In this document: positions 9,750 through 20,367 of the stretch, in pieces
Position numbering within the stretch: the first letter of the stretch is position 1
Layout of the letters: each line of letters starts with the position of its first letter
DNA from: Gammaproteobacteria bacterium
GTDB lineage: Bacteria > Pseudomonadota > Gammaproteobacteria > SZUA-152
DNA length: 41,088 bases
Direction of reading: 5' to 3'
NCBI GenBank assembly: GCA_015487095.1
Contig: WFQM01000021.1
Span: 1 to 41,088, forward strand
Position numbers and translations under genes: made by a program
Notes under the pieces: generated by a model
Told to the model about the DNA's origin: nothing
The model's database searches: none
What the model saw: the letters and a program-made list of their open reading frames with translations, nothing else

Positions 9750-10253
9750 TCACATCGTGTGCTGGCGCATTTTTTCCATCTTTTTGCGAATACGGTTGCG
9801 TTTCATTTCCGACAGATAATCCACAAACAGCTTGCCATCGAGGTGATCTATTTCATGCTGAACACACACCGCCAGCAGGTCATCTACCGTCGATTCCTGT
9901 ATATTTCCGTCACGATCCAGATAGCGCACAGTGATTTCTTTTGCCCGGGAGACAGGCTCATAAATACCCGGCACAGACAAACAGCCCTCGTCCATTTTTT
10001 CATCACCGCTGCGCTTAACGATTTCCGGATTGATGAAACATTCCGGCTGACTTTTGTCTTCCGAAATATCGATAACGATCACCCGCTTCAGTACGTTTAC
10101 CTGCACTGCCGCCAGGCCAATGCCCGGCGCACTGTACATGGTCTCGAACATGTCATCCACCAATGTGCGGATGCTGTCATCCACTGACACCACCGGTGCG
10201 GCTTTTTGACGTAATTTAGGATCAGGAAACTGTAAAATAGTGAGTATGGACAT
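9750..10253 (-). CDS. def: peptide deformylase
   Basis: Metal-dependent enzyme that removes the formyl group from nascent proteins. The 167 residues carry all three family motifs: GIGLAAVQV (residues 44-52), EGCLSVPG with metal ligand C91, and QHEIDHLDG with H133, catalytic E134 and H137. The start [15 protein letters not shown] is typical of bacterial type I deformylases; the longer upstream frame is ignored. First gene of the leftward operon; an exact TATAAT on the minus strand lies about 55 bases upstream of the start. Confidence 0.97.
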   Translation of the reverse strand: MSILTILQFPDPKLRQKAAPVVSVDDSIRTLVDDMFETMYSAPGIGLAAVQVNVLKRVIVIDISEDKSQPECFINPEIVKRSGDEKMDEGCLSVPGIYEPVSRAKEITVRYLDRDGNIQESTVDDLLAVCVQHEIDHLDGKLFVDYLSEMKRNRIRKKMEKMRQHTM

Positions 10254-10308
10254 GTGAACTCGGTCAAATTCGGGGTAACAGGCAAAAGATATGATAATTG
10301 CTGCCGAC

Positions 10309-10314
10309 ATTATA
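10309..10314 (-). promoter_or_regulatory. candidate -10 box for the def operon
   Basis: The minus strand reads TATAAT here, 55 bases before the def ATG. No good -35 box lies 16-18 bases further upstream. An imperfect inverted repeat (10317-10329 with 10344-10356, built on ATGAAG/CTTCAT) occupies that area and could bind an activator. Position and perfect hexamer are the only support. Confidence 0.4.
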
Positions 10315-10542
10315 CCCAAAGCAATGAAGCTTTAGGTCTGAATCTTCATCACTTTGCACACATATTCAGCAAAGACTTGTGACATCAATAAATGGCACTG
10401 CTCAAAAACGCGCAAAAATGATACATTCAAATCAGGTTTAGCATTTGCGCTTATCCTGTTAATTTTAAAATGCTTCGCTGGAGTCTGGAATATGATTCGT
10501 CTAAACTCGGGCAAACTGATAAACAGAGGGATCATCGTGTTG

Positions 10543-11622
10543 ATGAAAGTATTATCTGTTAAAAAAAATCCGGCCTTTAAAAAATTTTTGAGCCTGATCA
10601 TTCTTGGTCTGGCCATCACTGGCAGCGTAGCGCTGGCGGATACCATCAAACTCAAAGCTGACCACCCGGATAAATATACGGTGGTAAAGGGTGATACCCT
10701 CTGGGATATCTCCGCGCATTTTTTGCAAAGCCCATGGAAATGGCCCGAAGTATGGAGCTATAACCCGCAAATCGAAAACCCTCACCTTATTTATCCCGGT
10801 GATGTGGTGTATCTCGAATATGATGCTCAGGGACGACCGATTTTGCGCGTCAGTCGTGGTCAGGCGACCGTAAAAATGTCGCCACAGGTACACGCCACTC
10901 GTGTTGATACCCCCATTGCCAGCATTCCACTCAACGCCATTGAACAGTTTTTGGGTGAGCCTCGTGTACTCAGCCAACGTGAAATCGACAATGCCGGTTA
11001 TGTGCTTTCTGGCAAAGATGCACGTTTGATGTCCGGTTCCGGCGACCGTATTTATGCCCGAGGCCTGATCCCCGGCGAAGATCCCAACTCCACTTATGCC
11101 GTATTGCGCATTGGTAAACCCTATCGTAACCCCGGAGCCAAACCCGGGGACATCCTTGGCTACGAAGCCCTGCATGTCGCCGATGCTCAAGTGGAAGATT
11201 TTGGTGATCCCTCCACCCTGCGCGTCAAAGACTCCACCCGCGAAACCCTGGTGGGAGATCGTCTGATTCCAAAAAAGGCCTCGGGACTTGATCAGGCGTT
11301 TATTCCCAAGCCACCCGAAATCCCGGTGGAAGGTCAAATTATTGCCGTCATTGATGGCGTCTCCCGCGTTGGCCAATTTCAGACTGTAGTGCTTAACCAG
11401 GGCGAACAGGACGGTCTGGAAACCGGCCATGTACTGGCAGTATTCCGAGCAGGCAAAGTCGTGCGTGATTACAATGCCAAAAAACGCGGCGAAAAAGTCA
11501 CTTTGCCGGATCAGCGCGCCGGTATCGTACTGGTGTATCGCACTTTTGACCGCGTCAGCTATGCGCTGGTCATGGAAGCCGAACGTGATATGGCCGTGTA
11601 TGATTATGTACGGAATCCATAA
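10543..11622 (+). CDS. exported LysM domain protein
   Basis: Predicted secreted peptidoglycan-binding protein of 359 residues. A signal peptide (about 1-32, ending SVALA) is followed by one LysM domain (44-93: YTVVKGDTLWDIS to YPGDVVYLEY). The C-terminal region of about 250 residues is not recognised. This family regularly sits directly before dprA and divergent from def in gammaproteobacteria. Start choice is open: AGAGGG at 10525-10530 lies only 6 bases before an in-frame GTG (10537) but 12 before the ATG (10543). Both leave the signal peptide intact. Its exact role in wall biology is unknown. Confidence 0.88.
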   Translation: MKVLSVKKNPAFKKFLSLIILGLAITGSVALADTIKLKADHPDKYTVVKGDTLWDISAHFLQSPWKWPEVWSYNPQIENPHLIYPGDVVYLEYDAQGRPILRVSRGQATVKMSPQVHATRVDTPIASIPLNAIEQFLGEPRVLSQREIDNAGYVLSGKDARLMSGSGDRIYARGLIPGEDPNSTYAVLRIGKPYRNPGAKPGDILGYEALHVADAQVEDFGDPSTLRVKDSTRETLVGDRLIPKKASGLDQAFIPKPPEIPVEGQIIAVIDGVSRVGQFQTVVLNQGEQDGLETGHVLAVFRAGKVVRDYNAKKRGEKVTLPDQRAGIVLVYRTFDRVSYALVMEAERDMAVYDYVRNP

Positions 11623-11672
11623 CACTTTTCAAAACTAAAACCTCAGCACCCGGCCCATGGAGGGGCTCCGCT

Positions 11673-12857
11673 TTGGACATATTCCGCCATTCTTCGCGGT
11701 CCCTTGGTGCTACACCACCTCCGGTGTCGCACACAATTGCCGAGCCTGCACCAGTACCTGATATCGACACCCTGCGTCACTGGCTTGCCCTGCTGCATGC
11801 TCCGGGAGTGGGCGCGATTCGTTTTTTGCGTATCCTCGAACATGAGCCTGACCTGCCCCGGTTTTTTGCAAATCGTGGAGCCTCCAGTAATGAGTTAAGC
11901 CTCCCGCCCAAACTACGCCGCTATCTGGCAAAGCCCAATTGGCAAGCCGTGGATGCTGCGCTGGCCTGGGCCGAAGATAGGCACTGCTACATCATTGGCC
12001 TGCTTGACCCCCGCTATCCTGCATTACTGAAAGAAATTCCTGATCCACCCCCCATTCTGTTTATACGCGGTGATATCGACCTGCTCAGCCAGCCTCAGTT
12101 GGCTATGGTGGGCAGCCGCAATCCCAGCGCCAGCGGCTCCCAGCTCGCTCATGATTTTGCAAGCTCACTGAGCCGCTGCGGCCTGACAATTACCAGTGGC
12201 CTGGCTCTGGGGATTGATGCTGCAAGCCATCAAGGCGCGCTGAATGCCGGCGGCAAAACCATTGCCGTGGCTGGCACCGGACTGGATCGCATTTATCCGG
12301 CCCGTCACCGGGAACTGGGGCATCACATTGCTGAACAAGGAGCGTTGGTCAGCGAATTTCCACCTGGCACGCCCCCCATCGCCAGTAATTTTCCACGCCG
12401 TAACCGCATTATCAGTGGACTCAGTCTGGGCACGCTGGTGATCGAAGCTGCACTCAAAAGTGGTTCACTGATTACTGCGCGGCTCGCCGCTGAACAGGGG
12501 CGTGAGGTATTTGCCATTCCCGGCTCTATTCACAACCCGTTGGCCAGGGGCTGTCATATGCTCATCCAGCAAGGAGCCAAACTCACCATGGAAATCAGTG
12601 ACATCCTCGAAGAACTTGCACCATTGGTCACCTTTGTTGCTGAACATGAGAACACACCCACAAACGCCACACCGGTCAGTGAGCCTGTATTTTCTGACCA
12701 TCCGTTTCTTGAAAAAATGGGATTCGAACCCATATCCATTGATGCACTGGTAGAACGCAGCGGATTGACGGCAGAGGCCGTTTCCTCCATGCTGTTGACA
12801 CTGGAAATACAGGGAATTGTGGCCTCAACTGGCGGCTTGTATAGCCGGATAAATTGA
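11673..12857 (+). CDS. dprA: DNA-processing protein DprA (Smf)
   Basis: Binds incoming single-stranded DNA during natural transformation and loads RecA. The 394 residues contain an N-terminal SAM/helix-hairpin region (about 30-100) and a Rossmann-like DprA core with MVGSRNPSASG, TSGLALGIDAASHQGAL, AVAGTGLDRIYP and EFPPGTPP. A C-terminal winged helix occupies about 325-394. The start is a TTG at 11673, supported by GGAGGGG eight to nine bases upstream and by the lack of an in-frame ATG near the N terminus. The adjacent LysM gene and smg complete the conserved LysM-dprA-smg order. Confidence 0.95.
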   Translation: MDIFRHSSRSLGATPPPVSHTIAEPAPVPDIDTLRHWLALLHAPGVGAIRFLRILEHEPDLPRFFANRGASSNELSLPPKLRRYLAKPNWQAVDAALAWAEDRHCYIIGLLDPRYPALLKEIPDPPPILFIRGDIDLLSQPQLAMVGSRNPSASGSQLAHDFASSLSRCGLTITSGLALGIDAASHQGALNAGGKTIAVAGTGLDRIYPARHRELGHHIAEQGALVSEFPPGTPPIASNFPRRNRIISGLSLGTLVIEAALKSGSLITARLAAEQGREVFAIPGSIHNPLARGCHMLIQQGAKLTMEISDILEELAPLVTFVAEHENTPTNATPVSEPVFSDHPFLEKMGFEPISIDALVERSGLTAEAVSSMLLTLEIQGIVASTGGLYSRIN

Positions 12858-12940
12858 GTGGGATTTTCAGCTCAGATAGTTGTCACAATCACTAACAACA
12901 GCTAATTTTCATCGCGAAAATACGATATAAGTAGGTACCC

Positions 12941-13420
12941 ATGAAAGAAGACGCACTCGACGTACTTATGTATCTCTTCGAGAATTATATGGACGACGAT
13001 ATTGCCATGGAGGCGGATCCCGAAATTCTCAAAACCCAGCTCCGCGAAGCAGGCTTTCTCAACGCAGAAATCAACAAAGCCTTCACTTGGCTGGAAGATT
13101 TATCTGTGCTGCAAGAGGGCGCTGACACACATGCCTCATACGGGGGACGTTCCATTCGTGTTTTCAGTCCAACGGAAGAAAAAAAGCTGGATGTCGAATG
13201 TCGAGGTTTTTTGATCTTTCTGGAACAAATGGGAGTGCTTACCGATGCCAGCCGCGAACTGGTCATCAATCGCATCATGGCACTGGAATCACTGGAGATT
13301 GACCTGGATCAAGTCAAATGGGTAGTGCTAATGGTGTTATTCAATCAGCCAGGATTGGAAGAAGCCTTTACCTGGATGGAAAACATGGTAATGGAAGAGT
13401 TTCAGCAGCCGCTGCATTAA
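12941..13420 (+). CDS. smg: Smg family protein (DUF494)
   Basis: A 159-residue acidic, mostly helical protein matching the Smg/DUF494 family in length and in the N-terminal sequence (MKEDALDVLMYLFENYMDD). It follows dprA by 83 bases, its usual neighbour. Its molecular function is not established; smg is generally found between dprA and topA, but topA does not follow here, so the conserved block ends at this gene. Confidence 0.93.
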   Translation: MKEDALDVLMYLFENYMDDDIAMEADPEILKTQLREAGFLNAEINKAFTWLEDLSVLQEGADTHASYGGRSIRVFSPTEEKKLDVECRGFLIFLEQMGVLTDASRELVINRIMALESLEIDLDQVKWVVLMVLFNQPGLEEAFTWMENMVMEEFQQPLH

Positions 13421-13673
13421 GCCATAGGCGGCCAATATAGACATCACTTTGCTTAAAAGCGAAAGGCAAAAAGAGTTCGGGTTGCATTTTTAATAATATA
13501 ACTTTGATGAATATAGTTGTCCTTTGGGGTTATTTTAATCTCTTGCAGCTTGGCGCTTGTGATGTTTGCCTGCCATCGGCTAGCTTCTTTTTTAGATAGC
13601 GCCTTTCATCCTCTGAAGTTGGGTCGTCTTAACGACAACAGCGGATTAGCGCTGTTCGAGTACGTAACGCCAA

Positions 13674-14552
13674 TTAATAAAATTTGTTTTCCCCTTTAGG
13701 TCTTGTCTTAAATCGTTTATACGCCCATTGATACTGGGCTGGGCATTGCAGCACGCATTGCTCAATAGCCTGATTAAGGTGGGTTGCTTTTTGCACGTCA
13801 TCACCCTCTATCAATGGAGCACCTGTTTTTTGAATATGCAAATGATAACCCCGACCTTTCGGTAAACGCTCTGCATAAATCATAAATACCATTGCCCCAG
13901 TTTTTGCAGCAAGGCGGGAGATCAAGGTCATCGTATTGGCTTGTATACCAAAAAATGGGGCAAATACACCGGAGGTTTGATCCGGTTCCTGGTCAGGTAG
14001 AATAGCAACCAGTTCTCCACGTCCCAAGGCCTTGTAAAGAGTCCGCACGCCACCCGCGTCGGTGCGCGCCAGAGTAGCGCCCGCCCGTTCGCGGGCATTA
14101 CGCATCAGACTGTCCAGTTCCTGAATTCGGGGGGGGCGATACAGGGTGGTCATGGGTCCGCAGCGCGAACAGTAAAGCCCGGCCACTTCCCATGCTCCCA
14201 AATGCGGCGCTGCCAGAATCATGCCCTTGCCACTCGCCATGGCTTCTTTCAGCAATGATGCGCCACTGACTTCCTGTATTTTGGCCAGAATATCTTCCGC
14301 TGGCCACAACCACAGCCCTCCGGTTTCCAGTGCTGCCTTGGTCGTTTCCTGCAAGCTTTCACGCACCAGCTGGCTGCGTTGCTGTGGTGTCCATTCGGGA
14401 AAACAGCGGTCAATATTGCAGCGGGCGACATGTCGCATCTGGTTGTTAAAATGATTCAACAAGCTTCCCAGTCCAGCGCCCAAGGCATGGCTTGCAGGCA
14501 AAGGCAGCAGGGACGTAAGCCGCAATAGCAATTTAATGACAATAATGCGCAT
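13674..14552 (-). CDS. LpxL/HtrB-type lipid A acyltransferase family protein
   Basis: Member of the lysophospholipid acyltransferase family that includes the late acyltransferases of lipid A. The 292 residues start with a hydrophobic anchor (VIKLLLRLTSLLPL) and carry the catalytic H-x4-E motif HLGAWE (H117, E122). They also have the downstream segments TLYRPPR and ILPDQEP typical of LpxL/LpxM proteins. Probably an inner-membrane enzyme acting on lipid A precursor from acyl-ACP. The ATG lies 2 bases after the ttcA stop, so the two are co-transcribed and probably coupled. Which acyl position or chain it uses cannot be told from sequence. Confidence 0.88.
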   Translation of the reverse strand: MRIIVIKLLLRLTSLLPLPASHALGAGLGSLLNHFNNQMRHVARCNIDRCFPEWTPQQRSQLVRESLQETTKAALETGGLWLWPAEDILAKIQEVSGASLLKEAMASGKGMILAAPHLGAWEVAGLYCSRCGPMTTLYRPPRIQELDSLMRNARERAGATLARTDAGGVRTLYKALGRGELVAILPDQEPDQTSGVFAPFFGIQANTMTLISRLAAKTGAMVFMIYAERLPKGRGYHLHIQKTGAPLIEGDDVQKATHLNQAIEQCVLQCPAQYQWAYKRFKTRPKGENKFY

Positions 14553-14554
14553 TG

Positions 14555-15370
14555 TCACACACCGGTTTCCAATGAGGTGGCCGGGGTTTTGTTCAGCGCG
14601 TCTGACCAAGCATCAGCGACATTGTCCTCGTCTCGTGAATAAAACCGGGAGTCCATTAGCGGCTTGAGCGTGCTCAATAAACTTTTGAATAACAGTTTGT
14701 TATTTTGCTCTTCGGTGGCCAACAACGTTTTCATGTGCTGGCGTTGTGTGGGCATCTGAAAACAAGCGGGACAACTATCGGGAATCACTGGCAACCCGGC
14801 AGCTTCGGCAAAAGCGGCGGTCTGCTGTTCTCGCGCATACACCAGCGGACGGATAACCCGTACATCACCCGCATCATTTTGGTAGCATGCCTTCATGGTG
14901 CGCAGTTGTCCTCCATGAAAAGCCGATAGCAAAAAGCTTTCCGCGAGATCATCCAGATGCTGCCCCAGTGCCAATACGTTGTAACCTTCATCGCGCAAAA
15001 TGCGATACATAATGCCGCGTTTAATACGTGAGCAAAACGCACAATAAGAGGGTTTACCCATGTGTTTTTTGGCCTGTTCCATAATAGGTTGGGCTTCAAA
15101 AAAATACGGAATACCCAGCCCGGCCAGATAAGGCTTGAGACGAGCAGGCTCAAAGCCCTCCACCATAGGGTCCACTGTCAACGCACCCACCTCGAAATGC
15201 ACAGGGGCACACCGCTGAAAATGCAACAATAAATGCAGCAACGAAAGTGAATCTTTACCTCCGGAGAGACCGACCAGAATACGGTCACCTTCGCGGATCA
15301 TTTTATGATCACTGATCGCTCGTCCCACTGGATGCAACAGGGACTTAGGAAGGGAAAATACTTTTTTCAT
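14555..15370 (-). CDS. ttcA: TtcA-like tRNA 2-thiocytidine biosynthesis protein
   Basis: ATP- and Fe-S-dependent enzyme expected to thiolate C32 of tRNA. The 271 residues contain the PP-loop SGGKDS (36-41), the paired cysteines C110 and C113 (CAFC) and a further cysteine pair, C200 and C203 (CPAC), toward the C terminus. It is shorter than E. coli TtcA (311), lacking most of the C-terminal tail. The second CxxC resembles TtuA-type relatives, so substrate identity (TtcA versus a related thiolase) is slightly uncertain. It is the first gene of a two-gene leftward unit with the acyltransferase. Confidence 0.85.
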   Translation of the reverse strand: MKKVFSLPKSLLHPVGRAISDHKMIREGDRILVGLSGGKDSLSLLHLLLHFQRCAPVHFEVGALTVDPMVEGFEPARLKPYLAGLGIPYFFEAQPIMEQAKKHMGKPSYCAFCSRIKRGIMYRILRDEGYNVLALGQHLDDLAESFLLSAFHGGQLRTMKACYQNDAGDVRVIRPLVYAREQQTAAFAEAAGLPVIPDSCPACFQMPTQRQHMKTLLATEEQNNKLLFKSLLSTLKPLMDSRFYSRDEDNVADAWSDALNKTPATSLETGV

Positions 15371-15552
15371 GGGTGCGTAGTGTACCTTGCCAGTTGTAAA
15401 TTCAGGGAATTACTGATCTGAGTCTGGGTAAAAAATTTGGGGCTTGTCCCGTTTACACTAAAAGTCCGTCGCACATTACATGATTTTATTTTGTATATAT
15501 AATGAAGCGCGCGGGGATACTCCTGTCACGTATAATAAAGGGCAGCGCACTA

Positions 15553-15816
15553 ATGGAAATGTTTTACATCCTGAACCACTGGCACTGGTGGGCGCTGGGT
15601 GCGTTATTCGTGCTTGGTGAACTTATAACCCCTTGTGTTTATTTTGTCGCCATCGGCATTGCCGCTGTGCTGGTTGGTCTGGCAACCCGGTTCATGCCCG
15701 AAATGGCAGGTGTGTGGCAACTGGGCTTGTTTATCGGCCTGACCCTGATCAATACAGGCATTGCACGCAGTATTCGCAATAAACGGAGTGGCAACACCCC
15801 CCGACAAAAAGCCTGA
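15553..15816 (+). CDS. short NfeD/YbbK-like membrane protein
   Basis: Small inner-membrane protein of 87 residues with two to three hydrophobic segments. The pattern WHWWALGALFVLGELITP resembles the membrane part of NfeD/YbbK proteins, which usually carry a C-terminal OB-fold of about 60 residues; that domain is absent. The chain ends in a basic tail (IRNKRSGNTPRQKA), so it may be a stand-alone membrane variant rather than a truncation. An upstream in-frame ATG (15502) would add a basic leader and is less likely. A rhodanese gene follows after 45 bases. Confidence 0.6.
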   Translation: MEMFYILNHWHWWALGALFVLGELITPCVYFVAIGIAAVLVGLATRFMPEMAGVWQLGLFIGLTLINTGIARSIRNKRSGNTPRQKA

Positions 15817-15861
15817 TAATGCACCTCTGGCAACGTAAACCTACTGACAAAGGATGGCTCC

Positions 15862-16290
15862 ATGAGTACCAATAAGCAGGTTAAAAGTATCAGCCCCATC
15901 GAAGCGCAAAAGCTGCTGGAAGAGAACCCCAGTGCAGTATTGATCGATGTGCGCTCCGCCATGGAATTTTTGTTTGTGGGGCATCCCAAAGGTGCCGTAC
16001 ATGTGGCATGGATCGATGAACCGGACTGGAAGGTGGACTCTGCTTTTTCTTCCCATGTGCGCCAGGTGATGCTCGGCGGACTCAATTGTGACGATGACGG
16101 CTGTACGCCTGTGGTGCTGATTTGCCGTAGTGGCAAGCGCTCTCACGAAGCGGGGGAGACCTTGCTCAAAGAAGGCTTCAATGATGTCTACAACGTGTTA
16201 GAAGGATTTGAGGGTGAGCTGGATGACGACCACCACCGTTCCACCCTGGGTGGCTGGCGTTTCCATAACCTGCCCTGGGAACAATGCTGA
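15862..16290 (+). CDS. rhodanese-like domain protein
   Basis: Single-domain rhodanese of 142 residues, probably a cytoplasmic sulfurtransferase. It shows VLIDVRSAMEF near residues 26-36 and the active-site loop CRSGKRS with C88 as the persulfide-forming cysteine. The start ATG has AAAGGA a few bases upstream. It sits between the NfeD-like gene and metH. The sulfur acceptor is unknown; the nearby ttcA on the other strand is a possible consumer, but this is inference only. Confidence 0.9.
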   Translation: MSTNKQVKSISPIEAQKLLEENPSAVLIDVRSAMEFLFVGHPKGAVHVAWIDEPDWKVDSAFSSHVRQVMLGGLNCDDDGCTPVVLICRSGKRSHEAGETLLKEGFNDVYNVLEGFEGELDDDHHRSTLGGWRFHNLPWEQC

Positions 16291-16368
16291 ATCCCGAGAG
16301 CTATAACTGAGCACCCGGCACTTCATGCTAGAATATCTGGCCATTTTCTCCCGTATACCGGTATCCCC

Positions 16369-19300
16369 ATGACTGAATTCGAAAAACGCCTCAAAAGCCA
16401 AATCCTCATTCTGGACGGTGCCATGGGCACTATGATCCAGCAACACAGTCTGGACGAGGCCGGTTATCGTGGCGAACGTTTTGCCGACTGGCACAGCGAT
16501 CTGAAAGGCAACAACGACCTGCTGTCGTTAACCCAGCCACAGATCATCCGCGACATTCACGAGCAATATCTGGACGCTGGTGCCGACATTGTAGAAACCA
16601 ACACTTTCAGCGCCAACGCCGTGTCCATGACCAATTACCATATGCAGGACATGGTCTACGAACTGAACCTGAAGTCCGCCGGACTGGCTCGCGCCGCCTG
16701 TGATTCACGCACAACCGCCGACAAGCCCCGCTTCGTGGCCGGGGTGCTCGGCCCTACTGACCGCACTGCCACTCTGTCGCCGGATGTCAATCGCCCCGGT
16801 TTTCGCAACATCGATTTCGACACGTTATGTGAAACCTATCTGGAGGCCACCAAAGGTCTGGTGGACGGTGGCTCCGATATCATCCTGGTGGAAACCATCT
16901 TCGATACACTCAATGCCAAAGCCGCGTTGTATGCCATTGAAGATTATTTTGAAACCAGTGGTAAACGTCTGCCGGTGATGATTTCCGGCACCATTACCGA
17001 TGCCTCCGGACGTACCTTGTCCGGGCAAACTGCCGAGGCTTTCTGGAACTCAATGCGTCATATCGAACCCATTAGCTTTGGATTCAACTGTGCATTGGGT
17101 GCAGCGGAGTTGCGTCAGTACGTGGAAGAAATTGCAGGCATTGCCAACTGTCACATCAACAGTCACCCCAACGCCGGTCTGCCCAACGAGTTCGGTGAGT
17201 ACGATGAAACGCCGGAAGAAATGGCAGCAGAAATCGAAGAATGGGCAAAAAGCGGTTTTGTGAATATTATCGGTGGTTGCTGTGGCACCACCCCACCTCA
17301 CATCAGGGCTATCGCTGATGCCGTAGAAAAACACGCGCCGCGTGTGGTGCCTGAAGACGACCACACCTGCCGTCTGGCGGGACTGGAGCCACTCAACATC
17401 ACTGCCGAATCGTTATTTGTTAACGTCGGTGAGCGCACCAATGTCACCGGCTCCGCCAAATTCAAACGGCTGATTCTCGAAGAGCAATTTGATGAAGCGC
17501 TGAGCGTGGCCCGCGAGCAAGTGGAAAACGGCGCACAAGTCATCGATATCAACATGGATGAGGCCATGCTTGATGGCGTCGCTGCCATGCGTGACTTCCT
17601 TAACCTCATCGCCTCGGAACCGGACATTTCCCGGGTACCGGTGATGATCGATTCATCCAAATGGGAAATTATCGAGGCCGGTCTCAAATGTAATCAGGGT
17701 AAAGGCATCGTCAACTCCATCTCGCTGAAAGAAGGCGAAGAGGCGTTTATCAAACACGCCAAAAAAGTTCGTCAATACGGCGCAGCAATGATCGTGATGG
17801 CCTTCGATGAAGACGGGCAGGCTGATACTGAAGCACGCAAAATTGAAATTTGCACACGCTCGTATAAAATTCTGACTGAAGTTGTTGGCTTCCCACCGGA
17901 AGACATCATCTTCGACCCCAATATTTTTGCCGTCGCCACCGGCATTGAAGAACACAACAACTATGGCGTGGATTTCATAGAAGCCACGCGCAAAATCACC
18001 GAGACCCTGCCCTGGGCCAAGGTGTCCGGCGGCGTATCCAACGTCTCGTTCTCTTTTCGTGGCAACAACCCGGTACGCGAGGCAATCCATTCGGTATTTC
18101 TGTATCACGCCATCAAGGCAGGCATGGACATGGGGATCGTCAACGCTGGCCAGCTTGCCGTATACGATGACCTGCCCGCCGAATTGAAAGAGCGCGTGGA
18201 AGATGTGGTGCTTAACCGTCGTGACGATGCCACCGACCGTCTGTTGGAAATTGCCGATCAATATCGTGGCGACGGCACCACCGCGAAAAAAGAAAATCTC
18301 GAATGGCGCGAGCTGCCGGTTGCCAAACGCATCGAACATGCGTTAGTGAAAGGCATTGACACCTATGCCGTGGAAGATGCCGAAGAGGCACGGTTGAGTT
18401 TTGATCGCCCCATCCATGTTATCGAAGGCCCGCTGATGGACGGCATGAACGTGGTGGGTGACCTGTTCGGTGAAGGCAAAATGTTTTTGCCGCAGGTCGT
18501 AAAAAGTGCGCGTGTCATGAAAAAAGCCGTGGCCCACCTTATTCCCTTTATCGAGGCCGAGAAAGAAGAAGGCCAAAAAGCCGCAGCCAAAGTACTGATG
18601 GCCACCGTCAAGGGTGACGTGCATGACATCGGCAAAAACATCGTCGGCGTGGTTTTGCAATGCAACAATATTGAAGTTATCGATATCGGCGTGATGGTGC
18701 CCGCACAAAAAATTCTCGACGCCGCGAAAGAACACAAAGTGGATATCATCGGTCTTTCCGGTTTGATTACACCGTCGTTAGAAGAAATGGCACACATTTC
18801 CAGCGAAATGCAACGCCTGGGCATGGACATCCCGTTAATGGTGGGCGGTGCCACAACATCCCGCGCGCACACGGCGGTAAAAATTGAGCCTAACTATAAA
18901 AATGGCCCCAGCGTATGGGTGAAAGATGCCTCGCGCGCCGTGGGGGTAGTGCAAAACCTGATTTCCCCGGAGTTGAAAAAAGACTTTGTTGCCAAACTGC
19001 AAGCCGATTACGTGCAAGTCCGCGAGAATCACGCCAACCGCCAGCGTGCCATCAAATGGCTGACCCTGGAACAGGCACGCGCCAACAAGGCTCAAATTGA
19101 CTGGGCCGATTACACACCACCCACTCCCAGAAAAACAGGCGTACAGGTATTTGATGATTTCCCGTTGGAAGAACTGCGTGACTACATCGACTGGACACCC
19201 TTTTTCCATTCCTGGGAATTAAAAGGCAGCTACCCGAAAATTTTTGACGATGCACAAAAAGGTGAAGAGGCCCGCAAACTGTTTGCAGATGCAGAAAGCA

Positions 19301-20037
19301 TGCTGGATAAAATCATCAGCGAAAAATGGCTGCAAGCAAAAGCTGTGGTGGGTATTTTCCCCGCTAACAGCGTGGGTGACGACATTGAAATCTACACCGA
19401 CGAATCACGCAGCGAGATCCTGACCGTCTTTTATAATCTGCGCCAGCAGCAACAAAAAGCCGACGGCAAACCCAATCGCTGCCTCAGTGACTTTGTCGCC
19501 CCCAAAGACAGCGGCAAAATCGATTATCTCGGAGGCTTCGCCGTGACTACCGGCATCGGTATCGACGAACATATCGCCGAATTTGAAAAAAATCACGATG
19601 ACTACCATGCCATTATGATCAAGGCACTGGCCGACCGCCTTGCCGAAGCCTTTGCTGAACGTATGCACGAAAAAGTACGCCAGGAAATCTGGGCTTACAA
19701 CACCGAGCAGCTCAGCAAGGAGCAGCTCATTAAAGAACACTATAAAGGCATACGCCCTGCCGCCGGTTATCCCACCTCCCCGGACCACACCGAAAAAGAC
19801 AGCTTGTGGGCACTGCTCGACGCGCAGGAAAATACCGGTATCTGGCTCACCGAAGCCAAAGCCATGGTGCCCACTGCGGCAGTCAGTGGCCTGTATTTTG
19901 CGCACCCGGAATCCTGTTACTTTGCCGTGGGTAAAATCAACCAGGATCAGGTAGCCGACTACGCCAAACGCAAGAAAATGAATTTGCAGGATGCGGAATA
20001 CTGGCTGGCACCCAACCTGGGTTACAACAAAACCTGA
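16369..20037 (+). CDS. metH: cobalamin-dependent methionine synthase
   Basis: Transfers a methyl group from methyltetrahydrofolate via methylcobalamin to homocysteine. All four modules are present in 1222 residues (E. coli has 1227). The homocysteine domain has zinc ligands C241, C304 and C305 (GGCCGTT). The pterin domain begins near [11 protein letters not shown]. The cobalamin domain has D750-x-H752-x-x-G (DVHDIG), whose histidine is the lower cobalt ligand. The C-terminal SAM-binding reactivation domain contains RPAAGYP. No cobalamin riboswitch fits in the 78-base gap to the rhodanese gene, so regulation is probably by protein. A complete, ordinary MetH. Confidence 0.98.
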   Translation: MTEFEKRLKSQILILDGAMGTMIQQHSLDEAGYRGERFADWHSDLKGNNDLLSLTQPQIIRDIHEQYLDAGADIVETNTFSANAVSMTNYHMQDMVYELNLKSAGLARAACDSRTTADKPRFVAGVLGPTDRTATLSPDVNRPGFRNIDFDTLCETYLEATKGLVDGGSDIILVETIFDTLNAKAALYAIEDYFETSGKRLPVMISGTITDASGRTLSGQTAEAFWNSMRHIEPISFGFNCALGAAELRQYVEEIAGIANCHINSHPNAGLPNEFGEYDETPEEMAAEIEEWAKSGFVNIIGGCCGTTPPHIRAIADAVEKHAPRVVPEDDHTCRLAGLEPLNITAESLFVNVGERTNVTGSAKFKRLILEEQFDEALSVAREQVENGAQVIDINMDEAMLDGVAAMRDFLNLIASEPDISRVPVMIDSSKWEIIEAGLKCNQGKGIVNSISLKEGEEAFIKHAKKVRQYGAAMIVMAFDEDGQADTEARKIEICTRSYKILTEVVGFPPEDIIFDPNIFAVATGIEEHNNYGVDFIEATRKITETLPWAKVSGGVSNVSFSFRGNNPVREAIHSVFLYHAIKAGMDMGIVNAGQLAVYDDLPAELKERVEDVVLNRRDDATDRLLEIADQYRGDGTTAKKENLEWRELPVAKRIEHALVKGIDTYAVEDAEEARLSFDRPIHVIEGPLMDGMNVVGDLFGEGKMFLPQVVKSARVMKKAVAHLIPFIEAEKEEGQKAAAKVLMATVKGDVHDIGKNIVGVVLQCNNIEVIDIGVMVPAQKILDAAKEHKVDIIGLSGLITPSLEEMAHISSEMQRLGMDIPLMVGGATTSRAHTAVKIEPNYKNGPSVWVKDASRAVGVVQNLISPELKKDFVAKLQADYVQVRENHANRQRAIKWLTLEQARANKAQIDWADYTPPTPRKTGVQVFDDFPLEELRDYIDWTPFFHSWELKGSYPKIFDDAQKGEEARKLFADAESMLDKIISEKWLQAKAVVGIFPANSVGDDIEIYTDESRSEILTVFYNLRQQQQKADGKPNRCLSDFVAPKDSGKIDYLGGFAVTTGIGIDEHIAEFEKNHDDYHAIMIKALADRLAEAFAERMHEKVRQEIWAYNTEQLSKEQLIKEHYKGIRPAAGYPTSPDHTEKDSLWALLDAQENTGIWLTEAKAMVPTAAVSGLYFAHPESCYFAVGKINQDQVADYAKRKKMNLQDAEYWLAPNLGYNKT

Positions 20038-20120
20038 TTATCTCATTTGCATCCTTGGACAAGCGCCCCAATACAGCGGGAAGTTATGTTGTCGTGGTAT
20101 TGGTAAGGGCGCGTGTTATA

Positions 20121-20196
20121 AACACAGAGATCGCAGAGGGCACAAAGTGTTTAGTGTTTTTCTCTGTGCCCTCTGCGTCTCTGCGACCTCTGTGTT
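20121..20196. repeat. imperfect inverted repeat downstream of metH
   Basis: The left arm (from 20121: AACACAGAGATCGCAGAG, then GGCACA) and right arm (20161-20196) are reverse complements, except that the right arm has an extra 8-base unit. The right arm is built of tandem CTCTG(C/T)G units. This type of CACAGAG-rich palindrome is an interspersed repeat rather than a gene. It lies 84 bases after the metH stop, at the edge of the accessory segment. Confidence 0.65.
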
Positions 20197-20367
20197 AAAT
20201 ACTCGGTGATTTTTAAAATAGCGTGTTTTTAGTGCTTAATTCACATTTTTTCAGGCAGGTGCTCACAACGCTGCAATCCTCTGGGATTAATCTCAGAGCT
20301 TCCTTGGGAGCTGAATAAAACTATCGAAAATTTGAATGCACTTTCCAGGCAGGGTCAGTGCTTTTCA

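Noticed and set aside
10552-11625. 357-codon open frame on the minus strand across the LysM gene
   Set aside because: It is the mirror of a gene with a clear signal peptide and LysM domain. Its translation shows no domain, and it has no ribosome site or conserved context.
13600-13660. Integron attC-like site (GTTGGGT plus hairpin)
   Set aside because: Only one core-like heptamer fits; the complementary RYYYAAC core at proper spacing is absent and no integrase is nearby.
13517-13699. 60-codon frame after smg
   Set aside because: It has no convincing ribosome site, no recognisable domain, and overlaps the end of the convergent acyltransferase gene.
16291-16368. Cobalamin or SAH riboswitch before metH
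   Set aside because: The gap is only 78 bases and contains neither a B12-box-like conserved core nor the SAH element fold.
17653-18339. 228-codon minus-strand frame inside metH
   Set aside because: Antisense shadow of a well-conserved gene; the other long minus-strand frames in metH have the same cause.
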